Positions 1 through 9,490 of a stretch of 64,000 bases of DNA are shown here, one piece after another. The position numbers were made by a program, and so were the translations under genes. The notes beneath the pieces were generated by a model. That model searched no databases. It was not told the DNA's origin and was given only the letters and a program-made list of their open reading frames with translations. The stretch is from Streptomyces noursei ATCC 11455 (GTDB lineage: Bacteria > Actinomycetota > Actinomycetes > Streptomycetales > Streptomycetaceae): positions 2,852,001-2,916,000 of the forward strand of contig NZ_CP011533.1 in assembly GCF_001704275.1 (NCBI RefSeq). Reading direction: 5' to 3'. The number at the start of each line of letters is the position of its first letter. Position 1 is the stretch's first letter.

Positions 1-114
1 GGTGTCGATATTGTCCCGGCGCAGGGCGACCGCCCGCGCGGTGTAGACCTGAAACGGCGTCGGGCCGGTTGGCGGGCGGTTCTCCGGGGACGGCTCCGGC
101 GTCCGGTCCGGCAT
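1..114 (-). CDS. leuD: 3-isopropylmalate dehydratase small subunit, N-terminal 38 residues (cut by window edge)
   Basis: The reverse strand is open from the ATG at 114 to base 1. It ends in the typical LeuD start region, where FQVYTARAVALRRDNIDT resembles the family pattern of an R-R-x-N-(V/I)-D-T motif that follows a short beta strand. LeuD and LeuC together form the isomerase that moves the hydroxyl of 2-isopropylmalate. The gene lies 75 bp downstream of leuC on the same strand, so the two are probably one operon. About 18 Pro/Glu-rich residues precede the conserved start. This is longer than the usual LeuD N-terminus and matches a similar extension on the adjacent LeuC. The remainder lies left of the window. 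Confidence 0.8.
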   Translation of the reverse strand, partial: MPDRTPEPSPENRPPTGPTPFQVYTARAVALRRDNIDT

Positions 115-189
115 CGGATGCGAAGAGGGGGGCGAGGCGGTCAACGGGACTCCGTTCCTTTCGTCCTACGGGGGCCGGGCCTTGGGGCG

Positions 190-1683
<1,494 letters not shown>

Positions 1684-1775
1684 CGGATTCCCCCGGCCCA
1701 GGTTCCGGACCGTTCGGCCGGTGGGCGAACGGCGGACGAATTTCCCGAAGGCTTTCATCGGGCCCCGGCACCGGC

Positions 1776-1798
1776 CAGGGCATTAAGCCGAGGCCGAA
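1776..1798 (-). promoter_or_regulatory. Shared TTC-N8-CTTAA-N3-CCTG element upstream of leuC
   Basis: On the minus strand this reads TTC (1798-1796), eight bases, CTTAA (1787-1783), TGC, CCTG (1779-1776), about 93 bp upstream of the leuC start. The same spaced pattern occurs at 17646-17668, 44728-44750 and 51945-51967, each time pointing towards a cluster gene. It is probably an operator or promoter element for a cluster regulator. The binding protein is unknown. Confidence 0.6.
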
Positions 1799-1845
1799 TG
1801 TTCCAGGTGGCCCCACCCGGGGTGGGGGTAGCCCCGGGGCGCCGA

Positions 1846-1860
1846 GTACAGCTGGCCCCC
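1846..1860 (+). promoter_or_regulatory. Possible weak copy of the GTACAGC..GCCCC element upstream of the hydrolase
   Basis: GTACAGC followed two bases later by GCCCC resembles the core of the elements at 48901-48927 and 51869-51895. It lies about 95 bp before the GTG of the alpha/beta hydrolase. The flanking CCACCATCGC half is missing, so this is a weak match. A short inverted repeat (CCCCACCC-G-GGGTGGGG, 1811-1827) lies beside it in the divergent leuC/hydrolase intergenic region. Confidence 0.25.
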
Positions 1861-1953
1861 CGGTGGTCGGCCTGCTGACGTCACTGTGTTCCCGGCTTCC
1901 CACGGCCAGCATGAATGGCGGCCGGGCCGTGCGCGTCCGGGCGGAGAGGGGAC

Positions 1954-3111
1954 GTGACCGACATGCTCGGGAAGAGGCGGCTGACACGTGTGATCGGGCT
2001 GGTTCTCCTCTCCGTCGTGGGTAGCGGCGGCTGGGTCGCGGGCAGTGCGCAGCAGGCCGTCACGGGCCCGCCGCCGGGCGCCGCCGCCTGGCGCGCGGAC
2101 CGTTCCCTGGGCCGGGCGCTGCCCGATCCGGCGGGCGCCGCACCGCGGGAGGTGGCGGCTTTCTTCGCGCGGCTGGACGGTGTGCGGCGGGAGGAGTTGG
2201 CGGCGCGCCACCCGCTCGTCGTGGGAAATCTCGACGGGGCTCCGCTTTCCCTGCGCTATCGGGCCAATTCCCTGGCGATAAGGGCCGAGGAGGAGAAAGC
2301 GGAAAGGCGGGGGGACGGGCGGAGTGCCGCACGGTACGCCGCGTTCCTCCGGCCCGGGCGGCGGATTCTCGCCTTCGATCCGCGCGGGCGCGGCCAACTC
2401 GCCGAGGTCTACGGTGATTTGGCGGCGGCGCGGCGGACGGCCGTCGTCGTGCCCGGTTCCGATATCGATCTCGGGTCGTTCGAGCGGGCCGAGGATCCGT
2501 ACGGCACGCCGTCCGGTATGGCGCGGGCGTTGCGCGCCAAGATGGCCGAAAACACCCCTGGCACGCCGACCGCGGTGATCGCCTGGGCGGGGTACACGAC
2601 CCCGGTCGGCCTGGGCCCGGATGCCGCCACCGGCCGCCTGGCCGAGGCCGGCGCGCCCCGGCTGAACCGCCTCCTGGCCGGTCTGCGGGCCCTCGGCCGG
2701 CCGGCGCCCAGCGTGTTCTGCCACAGCTACGGCTCAGTCGTGTGCGGGGTGGCGGCACCGGACACGGCCCCGGGCGCCGTCGCCGACCTGGTCTTCCTCG
2801 GCAGCCCCGGCACCCGCGCGGACACCGCCGCCGGTCTGCGCAGCACCGCCCGCGTCTGGGCGGCCCGGGACGCCACCGACTGGATCGGCGACGCCCCGCA
2901 CACCCGCCTGCTGGGTCTGGGCCACGGCACGGACCCCACCGATCCCGCCTACGGTGCGCGCCGCGTCTCCGCCGACCGCGCCCGGGGCCACACCGGCTAT
3001 TTCGCCCCCGGCACCGATTCCCTGGCCAACTTCGCCGACATCACCCTCGGCGCGTACCACGCCGTCCGCTGCGCCGCCGACCGGCAGGAGTGCCGCCATG
3101 ACCTCGGTTGA
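1954..3111 (+). CDS. Exported alpha/beta hydrolase (DUF1023-like)
   Basis: A 385-residue protein. It begins with a short basic stretch and a hydrophobic segment (residues about 9-30, around VIGLVLLSVVGSGGWVAGS), which looks like a signal peptide or anchor. The second half is a DUF1023-type alpha/beta-hydrolase fold with the nucleophile elbow CHSYGS and a downstream FLGSPGTRAD segment. The GTG at 1954 is preferred because GGAGAGGGG lies just upstream; an ATG three codons later is possible. The 3' end overlaps the following acyltransferase by 14 bp, so the two are probably translationally coupled. The substrate is unknown. The family is common and poorly characterised in Streptomyces. Its place between leuC and the tryptophan-supply genes does not show whether it belongs to the peptide pathway. 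Confidence 0.75.
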   Translation: MTDMLGKRRLTRVIGLVLLSVVGSGGWVAGSAQQAVTGPPPGAAAWRADRSLGRALPDPAGAAPREVAAFFARLDGVRREELAARHPLVVGNLDGAPLSLRYRANSLAIRAEEEKAERRGDGRSAARYAAFLRPGRRILAFDPRGRGQLAEVYGDLAAARRTAVVVPGSDIDLGSFERAEDPYGTPSGMARALRAKMAENTPGTPTAVIAWAGYTTPVGLGPDAATGRLAEAGAPRLNRLLAGLRALGRPAPSVFCHSYGSVVCGVAAPDTAPGAVADLVFLGSPGTRADTAAGLRSTARVWAARDATDWIGDAPHTRLLGLGHGTDPTDPAYGARRVSADRARGHTGYFAPGTDSLANFADITLGAYHAVRCAADRQECRHDLG

Positions 3112-4327
3112 TCTCCTGGCCCCGGTGCGCCGTGCGGTCGCGGCGGTGGACGCCCGCACGCCGGTCGGCCGGGACCGCGCCCTGGACGGTCTGCGGGCCC
3201 TCGCCCTGCTGTCCGTACCGACCGGCCACTGGCTGCTCGGCGGCTTCACCCGCGACGCGGACGGGGCCCTGCACAACGCCAGCCCGCTGACCGCCCTCGG
3301 TTTCCTCGCGCCGCTGAGCTGGGTGCTGCAGATGCTCGGGGTCTTCTTCCTGGTCGGCGGCCACGCGTCGGTGCTCTCGTACCGGCGGGCCGCCGCGCGC
3401 GGCACGTCCACGGCCCGGTGGCTGCGCGGGCGGCTGGCCCGCCTGGGCCGTCCGGTGGTCGGGGTGACGGCGGTTTGGGCCGCCTTGCTGCCGCTGCTGT
3501 CCGTGCTGGGGGTGCCGGCCGCCACGCTGCGCACCGGGGCGACGCTGGTCGTCCAGCCGCTGTGGTTCGTCGGCGTCTATGCGGGAGTGACGGCGCTGAC
3601 CCCGTTCTGCGCGCGGGCCGCGCGGCGGCTGGGCGGCTGGGCGGCGGCGCCGCTGCTCGGCTGCGTCGCCGTGGTCGATCTGCTGCGCTACGGGCCGTCC
3701 GCGGCGGCGATGCCCGGTTGGCTGGGTCTGCTCAACCTCCTCCCCGGGTGGCTGTTCGCCTATCAACTCGGCGTGAGCTGGGGCGAGAAGCGGCTGGGGA
3801 AGCGGGCCGGGTGGGTGCTGCTGGCCGGTGGCGCCGCGCTGTTCGCGCTGCTGCTGCTCGTCTTCCACTACCCCGCGAGCATGGTCGGCGTCCCCGGCCG
3901 GGACCGCACCAACTCCCATCCGCCGTCCCTCCTCGTCCTGGCGCTGGCCGCCGCCCAGTCCGGTGCCGCCGTGCTGCTGCGCGACCGCCTCGGCCGGCTG
4001 CTGCGCCGCCCGGCCCTGTGGGCGCCGGTCGTCCTGATCAACCTCTCGGCGATGACGGTCTTCTGCTGGCACCAGACGGCGATGCTCGCCGCGGCCGTGC
4101 CGGGCTCCTTCTTCGGCGCGGTGCCGGGGCTGACCACGGCGCCCGACGGCCTGCCGTGGATCGTGGCCCGGCTGGCGTGGTTGCCCGTCTTCGCGGCGGC
4201 GCTGCTCCTGATCGGGTGGTACGCGCGGCGCTTCGAGGCCCCCTGGACCGGGGCGACCAGGGGGCGGCGGGCCGCCGCCGCGCTGCTCGCCACCGGGTTC
4301 GCGCTCTACACGGTCGCCGGGTGGTGA
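3098..4327 (+). CDS. Integral membrane acyltransferase (acyltransferase-3 family-like)
   Basis: A 409-residue multispanning membrane protein with about ten hydrophobic segments. The N-terminal region has the R-D-x-x-x-D-G-L-R-A-L-A-L pattern (GRDRALDGLRALALLSVPTG) typical of acyltransferase-3 and OafA-like membrane acyltransferases. The ATG at 3098 has a GCAGGAG site upstream. It overlaps the stop of the upstream hydrolase, which argues for a two-gene operon. This family usually acylates sugars, lipids or small molecules at the membrane. Here it could modify the peptide, a lipid, or nothing related to the cluster. The sequence does not decide. Confidence 0.7.
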   Translation: MTSVDLLAPVRRAVAAVDARTPVGRDRALDGLRALALLSVPTGHWLLGGFTRDADGALHNASPLTALGFLAPLSWVLQMLGVFFLVGGHASVLSYRRAAARGTSTARWLRGRLARLGRPVVGVTAVWAALLPLLSVLGVPAATLRTGATLVVQPLWFVGVYAGVTALTPFCARAARRLGGWAAAPLLGCVAVVDLLRYGPSAAAMPGWLGLLNLLPGWLFAYQLGVSWGEKRLGKRAGWVLLAGGAALFALLLLVFHYPASMVGVPGRDRTNSHPPSLLVLALAAAQSGAAVLLRDRLGRLLRRPALWAPVVLINLSAMTVFCWHQTAMLAAAVPGSFFGAVPGLTTAPDGLPWIVARLAWLPVFAAALLLIGWYARRFEAPWTGATRGRRAAAALLATGFALYTVAGW

Positions 4328-4347
4328 CCGCGCGGCCCGGCGCGCGG
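4328..4347. terminator. Short GC hairpin between convergent genes
   Basis: A perfect 7-bp stem CCGCGCG/CGCGCGG with a 6-nt loop fills the 23-bp gap between the acyltransferase stop and the DAHP synthase stop. It is a plausible bidirectional terminator, but short stems are common at this GC content. Confidence 0.4.
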
Positions 4348-4350
4348 GGG

Positions 4351-5700
4351 TCAGTCGCGGAGCATCTGGGCCACCAGGAAGGCCAGTTCGAGGGACTGGC
4401 GGTGGTTGAGCCGGGGGTCGCAGGCTGTTTCGTAGCGGCGGGGGAGGTCGGCGACCAGGACCTCGTCGCCGCCGCCGATGCACTCGGTGACGTCGTCGCC
4501 GGTGAGTTCGACGTGGAGGCCGCCGGCGTGGGTGCCCAGGGCGCGGTGCACCGCGAAGAAGCCCTCGACCTCGCTGAGGATGTCGTCGAAGCGGCGGGTC
4601 TTGTGGCCGCTGGGGGCCTCGAAGGTGTTGCCGTGCATGGGGTCGCAGACCCAGGCGACGGGTGCGGCCTGCGCGGTGACCTTCTCCACGAGGGTGGGCA
4701 GCCGGTCGCGGACCGCGGCGGCGCCCATCCGGACGACGAAGGTCAACCGGCCCGGTTCGGCGGTGGGGTTGAGCTTCTCGCTGTAGGCCAGGGCCTGGTC
4801 GGCCGTGGCGTTCGGGCCGAGCTTGACGGCGATGGGGTTGCGGATGCGGGAGAAGTACGCGACGTGGGCGCCGTCCAGGTCGCGGGTGCGCTCGCCGATC
4901 CACAGGAGGTGGCCGCTGCCGGCGTACGGGAGGCCGGTGCGGGGGTCCGTGCGGGTCAGTGCGGCCTCGTAGTCGAGCAGCAGGCCCTCGTGGCCGGCGA
5001 AGAACTCGACGGCCCGTAGTTCCCGGGGTGCGACGCCGCAGGCCGCCATGAAGCGCAGCGAGCGTTCGATCGCGTCGGTCAGCTCCTCGTAGCGGCGGCC
5101 GGCGGGCGAGTCGGAGACGAAGCCGCGGTTCCAGGTGTGGGCCTGGTGGAGGTCGGCATAACCGCCGGTGGCGAAGGCGCGGACGAGGTTGAGGGTGGCG
5201 GCCGACGCCTCGTACATCCGGCGCAGCCGGCGGGGGTCGGGGCGGCGGTCGGCGGCCGTGAAGGCCAGGCCGTTGACGGCGTCGCCGCGGTAGGCGGGGA
5301 GGGTGACGTCGCCCTGGGTCTCGGTCGGCCGGGAGCGGGGTTTGGCGTACTGGCCGGCGATCCGGCCGACCTTGACGACGGGGACGGCGGCCCCGTAGGT
5401 CAGCACCACGGCCATCTGGAGGAGGGTGCGCAGTTTGCGGTTGATGGCGTCGGCGGTGACCGCCGCGAAGGTCTCGGCGCAGTCACCGCCCTGGAGCAGG
5501 AACGCCTCGCCGCGGGCGACCGCGGCCATCCGTGCGCGCAGTCGGTCGCACTCCTCCGGGAAGACCAGTGCGGGGGCGCGGGAGAGCCCGTCGGTGACCT
5601 CGCGCAGCAACTCCTGGTCGGGCCAGTGGGGTTGCTGGGCGGCCGGGCGGCCGCGCCAGGCGTCGGGGGTGCCGGGTGGGGGCGTGTGGTGCGTCGTCAT
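4351..5700 (-). CDS. aroH: Class II 3-deoxy-D-arabino-heptulosonate 7-phosphate (DAHP) synthase
   Basis: A 449-residue plant-like (class II) DAHP synthase that condenses phosphoenolpyruvate and erythrose 4-phosphate in the first shikimate step. Seen: FLLQGGDCAETF with the metal-binding cysteine, KVGRIAGQYAKPRS, the EFFAGHEGLLLDYE block, NPIAVKLGPNA, and WVCDPMHGNT with the metal-ligand histidine. Length is normal. It is divergent from trpE across a 241-bp region that carries the AATTGGTCTG element. Extra DAHP synthases are frequent in clusters that consume aromatic amino acids. Here the purpose is almost certainly to supply chorismate for tryptophan. Whether it is feedback-insensitive cannot be seen. 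Confidence 0.93.
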   Translation of the reverse strand: MTTHHTPPPGTPDAWRGRPAAQQPHWPDQELLREVTDGLSRAPALVFPEECDRLRARMAAVARGEAFLLQGGDCAETFAAVTADAINRKLRTLLQMAVVLTYGAAVPVVKVGRIAGQYAKPRSRPTETQGDVTLPAYRGDAVNGLAFTAADRRPDPRRLRRMYEASAATLNLVRAFATGGYADLHQAHTWNRGFVSDSPAGRRYEELTDAIERSLRFMAACGVAPRELRAVEFFAGHEGLLLDYEAALTRTDPRTGLPYAGSGHLLWIGERTRDLDGAHVAYFSRIRNPIAVKLGPNATADQALAYSEKLNPTAEPGRLTFVVRMGAAAVRDRLPTLVEKVTAQAAPVAWVCDPMHGNTFEAPSGHKTRRFDDILSEVEGFFAVHRALGTHAGGLHVELTGDDVTECIGGGDEVLVADLPRRYETACDPRLNHRQSLELAFLVAQMLRD

Positions 5701-5823
5701 CGCGGGCCTTCGCTAGGGGTGGGAACCGACGGAATGCGCCTGGATTCGCTGCGGTGGGCGCCACTGCCGAAGGGATTCCAACCCGTCGCGTGGAACGCGG
5801 TCAAGCGCCCTCGGAGTGGACTG

Positions 5824-5847
5824 CTGCGGCATCGCCCAATTGGTCTG
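5824..5847 (+). promoter_or_regulatory. Candidate operator shared with the trpD/MocR promoter (aroH-trpE intergenic)
   Basis: CTGCGG (5824-5829) followed by AATTGGTCTG (5838-5847) recurs at 9421-9438 upstream of the MocR regulator and trpD. A second CCAATTGG palindrome lies at 5912-5919 in the same region. The site is about 95 bp upstream of the trpE start and 124 bp upstream of the divergent DAHP synthase start. It is the best candidate for a site bound by the MocR-type regulator. Confidence 0.45.
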
Positions 5848-5941
5848 GTCGCCGTCCGCGGCGAAATGCTTGGCTTGCGGAATGGAATGCAGAAGTGGAG
5901 CCGCCGCCCCGCCAATTGGCGTGCGGGTGTCGGTGCGGGAA

Positions 5942-7378
5942 ATGGCGCCGCACGATCCGTTGCGGCTTTATGCGGCCCTGGAACGGGAATCGGGTCGCGG
6001 CGAGGTGTTTCTCTTCGAGAGCCTTTCGGGGCCGGAGCGGGGCCGCCGCTGGGCGGTGGTCGGGCACGGCCGGCTGGCCGAGGTGCGGGTGTTCGCCGGG
6101 CGGGTGGAGATCGAGGGCGCGGCGCCGCTGCGCGCGCACCTCGCCGCGGCGGCCCGGGCGGCGGGGATGGTAGAGGGGAGGTTCCGGCGTCCCGAGCAGG
6201 TGTGGGAGTTGCTGCGCCGGGCGCAGGCGCTGTTCGCGGTGTCGGGCGAGGGCCCCGGCGAACTGCCGGACGACTCCTACGCGTTCGGGTTCCTGGCCGC
6301 CCTGGGGTACGAGGCGGCCTGGCACATGGACGCGTTGCCGGAGCGCGGCGGTGCGGTCGGCGGGCCCGACATGACGTTCACGCTCTACCGGGAGACCGTC
6401 TGGTACGACCGGCGGGAGGGCCGGGTGCGGCTGCTCAGCGCCCGGTCCGCGGCGTTCCCGGACGCGGCGGTGCCGGACGTCGCGGCGCTCCTGGCGGGCC
6501 CGGCGGAGGACCTCACCGACTGCCCCGAGGCGCCCGCGCCGCGTTCCGTGCGCGACAGCGTGGACCGGGGGACGTTCCTCGGCTGGGCGCGGCGGTGCCT
6601 GGAGCACATCCAGGTCGGGGACATCTACCAGATCCAGATCGGTCACCGGGTGGACGTCGCCACGGACCTGACGCCCGTCGAGGTGTACCGGCGGCTGCGG
6701 CACCGCAATCCCTCGCCGTACATGTACCTGGCACCGCGCGCCGGGGACACCCTGATCGGGGCCAGTCCGGAGCTGTTCTTCCGTACCGAGGGCGGCACGA
6801 TCGCGATGCGGCCGATCGCCGGCACGACGCGGCTGGTGGCCTCGGAGGAGGAGAACCAGCTGCGGGTGAAGGAGATGCTGGCCAGCACCAAGGAGCAGGC
6901 CGAGCACGTGATGCTGGTCGATCTGTGCCGCAACGACATCGGGCGGGTGTGCCGGCCGGGCTCGCTGGCGGTGGACGACCTGATGGTCGTCGAGGCGTAC
7001 TCGCACGTCTTCCACATGGTCTCGACGGTCACCGGGGACCTGGAGCCGGATGCCGACGTCTGGCGGTCGCTGTGCGCGACCTTCCCCGCGGGGACGATGA
7101 CCGGCGCGCCGAAGCTGCGCGCGATGGAGATCATCGACGGGCTGGAGCGGGAGCCGCGCGGGATGTACGCGGGCGCGGTCGGGCTGATCGACGTGCGGGG
7201 CTGGAGCGAGCTGGCGCTGTGCATCCGCACCGTGGTGCACGACGGGCGCACCGGCACCTACTCCACGCAGAGTTCGGCGGGCATCGTGGCCGAGTCGACG
7301 CCCGAGGCGGAGTGGCAGGAGACCCTGGCGAAGATGGGCGCCGCCTATTGGGCGCTGACCGGGAAGGAGCTGGTGTGA
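5942..7378 (+). CDS. trpE: Anthranilate synthase component I
   Basis: A 478-residue chorismate-utilising enzyme that with TrpG converts chorismate and glutamine to anthranilate. Seen: the tryptophan-site and active-site segment RHRNPSPYM, IGASPELFFR, PIAGTTR, DLCRNDIGRV, FPAGTMTGAPK and AGAVGLID. The N-terminal motif that in housekeeping enzymes reads LLES is LFES here (FLFESLSG). It could bear on feedback inhibition, but the following Glu-Ser is kept. I start at the ATG at 5942 by homology; in-frame GTG 5927 or ATG 5816 would add an unconserved leader. The stop overlaps the trpG start by one base (TGATG). It belongs to the tryptophan-supply block of the cluster. Confidence 0.92.
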   Translation: MAPHDPLRLYAALERESGRGEVFLFESLSGPERGRRWAVVGHGRLAEVRVFAGRVEIEGAAPLRAHLAAAARAAGMVEGRFRRPEQVWELLRRAQALFAVSGEGPGELPDDSYAFGFLAALGYEAAWHMDALPERGGAVGGPDMTFTLYRETVWYDRREGRVRLLSARSAAFPDAAVPDVAALLAGPAEDLTDCPEAPAPRSVRDSVDRGTFLGWARRCLEHIQVGDIYQIQIGHRVDVATDLTPVEVYRRLRHRNPSPYMYLAPRAGDTLIGASPELFFRTEGGTIAMRPIAGTTRLVASEEENQLRVKEMLASTKEQAEHVMLVDLCRNDIGRVCRPGSLAVDDLMVVEAYSHVFHMVSTVTGDLEPDADVWRSLCATFPAGTMTGAPKLRAMEIIDGLEREPRGMYAGAVGLIDVRGWSELALCIRTVVHDGRTGTYSTQSSAGIVAESTPEAEWQETLAKMGAAYWALTGKELV

Positions 7379-8043
7379 TGCGGGTGCTGCTGGTGGATGC
7401 GTATGACAGCTTCGTGCACATCATCGACCAGTACCTGCGGGCGTTGGGGGCCGACACCGAGGTGGTGCGGTCGCGGACCCGCGGCCCGGAGGAGCTGGCC
7501 GCCGGGCGGCCGGACGCGGTGGTGCTGGGGCCCGGTCCGGGGCATCCGGCCGACTCCGGGCACGTGGAGCTGGTCCGGCGTTTCGCGGGGACGGTGCCGG
7601 TGCTGGGGGTGTGTCTGGGGCACCAGGCGATCGCGCTGGCCTTCGGCGGGCGGGTGACGGTGGCCGAGCATCTGCTGCACGGGCGCACCAGTTCCGTGCG
7701 GCACGACGGGGCCGGGGTGTTCGCGGGGTTGGGGTCGGGCACGGTGGCCACCCGCTATCACTCGCTGATCGTCTCCCGGCCGCTGCCGGACGCGCTGGTG
7801 GAGACCGCGACGTCCGAGGACGACGGCTATGTGATGGGGCTGCGCCACCGCGAACTGGCCGTGGAGGGCGTGCAGTTTCATCCCGAGAGCATCATGACGG
7901 AGGGCGGGATGCAGCTGTTCGGGAACTTCCTCGCCGGTGCCGGTGCCGGTGCCGGTGCGGGGCTCGGGCCGTCCCCCGTCCGGTATGCCGCCCCCAGTGC
8001 CCGCACCGCCTCCGCGATGCCGGTGCCGGGCACCGTCGCGTAG
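7378..8043 (+). CDS. trpG: Anthranilate synthase component II (glutamine amidotransferase)
   Basis: A 221-residue class I glutamine amidotransferase that channels ammonia to TrpE. The catalytic cysteine is C79 in GVCLGHQ, and H168/E170 lie in QFHPES. The start overlaps the trpE stop by one base, so translation is coupled. After the normal family end (FGNFLAG) comes an unusual tail of about 36 residues. It begins with an Ala-Gly run encoded by a GGTGCC-type hexanucleotide repeat near 7935-7965. This tail, and even the catalytic His/Glu codons, overlap the 3' end of the convergent MocR gene by 166 bp. The tail may be non-functional read-through created by repeat slippage. Confidence 0.9.
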   Translation: MRVLLVDAYDSFVHIIDQYLRALGADTEVVRSRTRGPEELAAGRPDAVVLGPGPGHPADSGHVELVRRFAGTVPVLGVCLGHQAIALAFGGRVTVAEHLLHGRTSSVRHDGAGVFAGLGSGTVATRYHSLIVSRPLPDALVETATSEDDGYVMGLRHRELAVEGVQFHPESIMTEGGMQLFGNFLAGAGAGAGAGLGPSPVRYAAPSARTASAMPVPGTVA

Positions 8044-9368
8044 CCCAACACCAGGGCGGGCGCGGCCCGTTCGGGGCGGGCGTGGTGGAGGCGTCCGCCG
8101 CGCACCAGCACCGAGCGGCGCAGCGCCCGCTCGACGAGGGCGGCCTCGTCGGTGCGGGGCGGCAACCGCACATAGGTGTGCAGTCCGGCCGCCGCGCCCT
8201 CGATCCGGGCGCCGGGCAGATGGCGGAGCACGGCCTGGACCAGGGTCTCCCGGCGGATGCGGTAGCCGGCGCGGCGGCGGCGCAGATGCCGGTCGAAGTG
8301 GCCCGAGCGCAGGAACTCGGCGAAGGCGAGCTGGGTGAAGACGTCGGAGCCCAGGTCGTGGTGGGAGCGCATCCGCTCCAGGGGGGCCAGCAGCCGGGCG
8401 GGGGCCGCCAGCCAGCCGAAGCGCAGGCCGGGGGCGAGGGATTTGCTGGCGGTGCCGCCGTAGACGACGCGTTCGGGGGCGAGCCGTTGGAGCGCGGGCG
8501 GGCGGGCGCCGCGCTCCAGCCACAGGTCGCCGTCGTAGTCGTCCTCGATCACCCAGGCGTCGACGTCCCGGGCCCAGCGGATCAGGGCCTCCCGGCGGGC
8601 GGTGGTGAGGGTGGCGCCGGTGGGGAACTGGTGGGCGGGGGTGACCAGGACGGCCCGTGCGCCGGTGCGGGCCAGCGCGTCGACGTCGATGCCCTCGCCG
8701 TCCACCGGGACCGGTACCGGCCGCTGCCCCACCTCCTGGAGGAACTGCCGCTGCCGGTGGTGGCAGGGGTCCTCCATGGCGATGCGGTCGACGCCCTGGT
8801 CGGACAGGACGGAGCACAGCAGGCCGAGCGCCTGGGCGAAGCCGGACGTCACCATCACCTGGCCGGGGGTGGTGAGCACCCCGCGGGCCCGCCCGAGGTA
8901 CTGGGCGAGCTCCTCGCGCAGCGCGCCGACGCCGGACAGCGGCGGATAGTCCAGGTCCTGCGGGCCGGCGCCGCCCAGGGCGCGCTGGTAGGCGGCGAGC
9001 CATTCGCGGTGCGGGAAACCGGTCGGGCCGGCGGTGCCGGTGCGCAGGTCCCAACGGGCCGGTGGGACCAGTCCGTCGTCCAGCAGCGTGGGCCGGGTCG
9101 GCGGCGCGGGCGGCGCCGTGTGCGGGGCGACGCGGGTGCCCGAGCCGCGGACGGCCTCCAGGTAGCCCTCGGCGATCAGTCGGCCGTACGCCTCGACCAC
9201 CACGCTGCGCGAGACGCCGAGGTCCTCGGCGAGTTGGCGGCTGGAGGGCAGCGGGGTGCCGGGGTGCAGCACTCCGGCGGCGATGTCGCGGCGCAGGGTG
9301 GATTCGATCTGCGCGGTGAGTGGTAATGCGGAGTTTCGGGACACGTCGATGAGGGCGTGCCAGGACAT
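7878..9368 (-). CDS. MocR/PdxR-type regulator (GntR winged helix fused to aminotransferase fold)
   Basis: A 496-residue two-domain regulator. Residues about 5-75 are a GntR winged helix ([36 protein letters not shown]). The rest is a fold-type I aminotransferase domain with the probable pyridoxal-phosphate lysine in [12 protein letters not shown]. Such proteins sense PLP, amino acids or related effectors. The start is ATG 9368, with GGGGAAGAAG upstream; longer in-frame starts read through the promoter. It is flanked by trpEG and trpD, divergent from trpD by 122 bp. Its own promoter holds an element also present before trpE, so it probably controls the tryptophan-supply genes. Its last 30 or so residues, rich in Pro-Ala, are encoded opposite trpG and look non-conserved. 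Confidence 0.85.
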   Translation of the reverse strand: MSWHALIDVSRNSALPLTAQIESTLRRDIAAGVLHPGTPLPSSRQLAEDLGVSRSVVVEAYGRLIAEGYLEAVRGSGTRVAPHTAPPAPPTRPTLLDDGLVPPARWDLRTGTAGPTGFPHREWLAAYQRALGGAGPQDLDYPPLSGVGALREELAQYLGRARGVLTTPGQVMVTSGFAQALGLLCSVLSDQGVDRIAMEDPCHHRQRQFLQEVGQRPVPVPVDGEGIDVDALARTGARAVLVTPAHQFPTGATLTTARREALIRWARDVDAWVIEDDYDGDLWLERGARPPALQRLAPERVVYGGTASKSLAPGLRFGWLAAPARLLAPLERMRSHHDLGSDVFTQLAFAEFLRSGHFDRHLRRRRAGYRIRRETLVQAVLRHLPGARIEGAAAGLHTYVRLPPRTDEAALVERALRRSVLVRGGRLHHARPERAAPALVLGYATVPGTGIAEAVRALGAAYRTGDGPSPAPAPAPAPARKFPNSCIPPSVMMLSG

Positions 9369-9409
9369 TTCTTCTTCCCCTTCTTCTCCCCGGCGATGGG
9401 CGGAAAGTG

Positions 9410-9438
9410 GACCGGAATTGCTGCGGTGAATTGGTCTG
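9410..9438. promoter_or_regulatory. Candidate MocR operator between the regulator and trpD
   Basis: An imperfect dyad reads GACC-gg-AATT, nine bases, AATT-GGTC. It contains CTGCGG (9421-9426) and AATTGGTCTG (9429-9438), the same pair of words seen before trpE at 5824-5847. A further AATTG lies at 9464-9468. The site lies 41 bp from the regulator start and 52 bp from the trpD start, a position suited to autoregulation and co-control of trpD. Confidence 0.5.
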
Positions 9439-9490
9439 TCGGCCGGTTTACCGCGGACCCCAGAATTGCCGTGAGGAAAGGGGGCCACCG

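Noticed and set aside
1684..1758. Longer LeuC starting at ATG 1758
   Set aside because: The added residues are unconserved, and the ATG at 1683 has the better ribosome site.
5816..5941. Longer TrpE starting at ATG 5816
   Set aside because: It would overlap the candidate operator and adds Cys-rich unconserved residues. The family start fits 5942.
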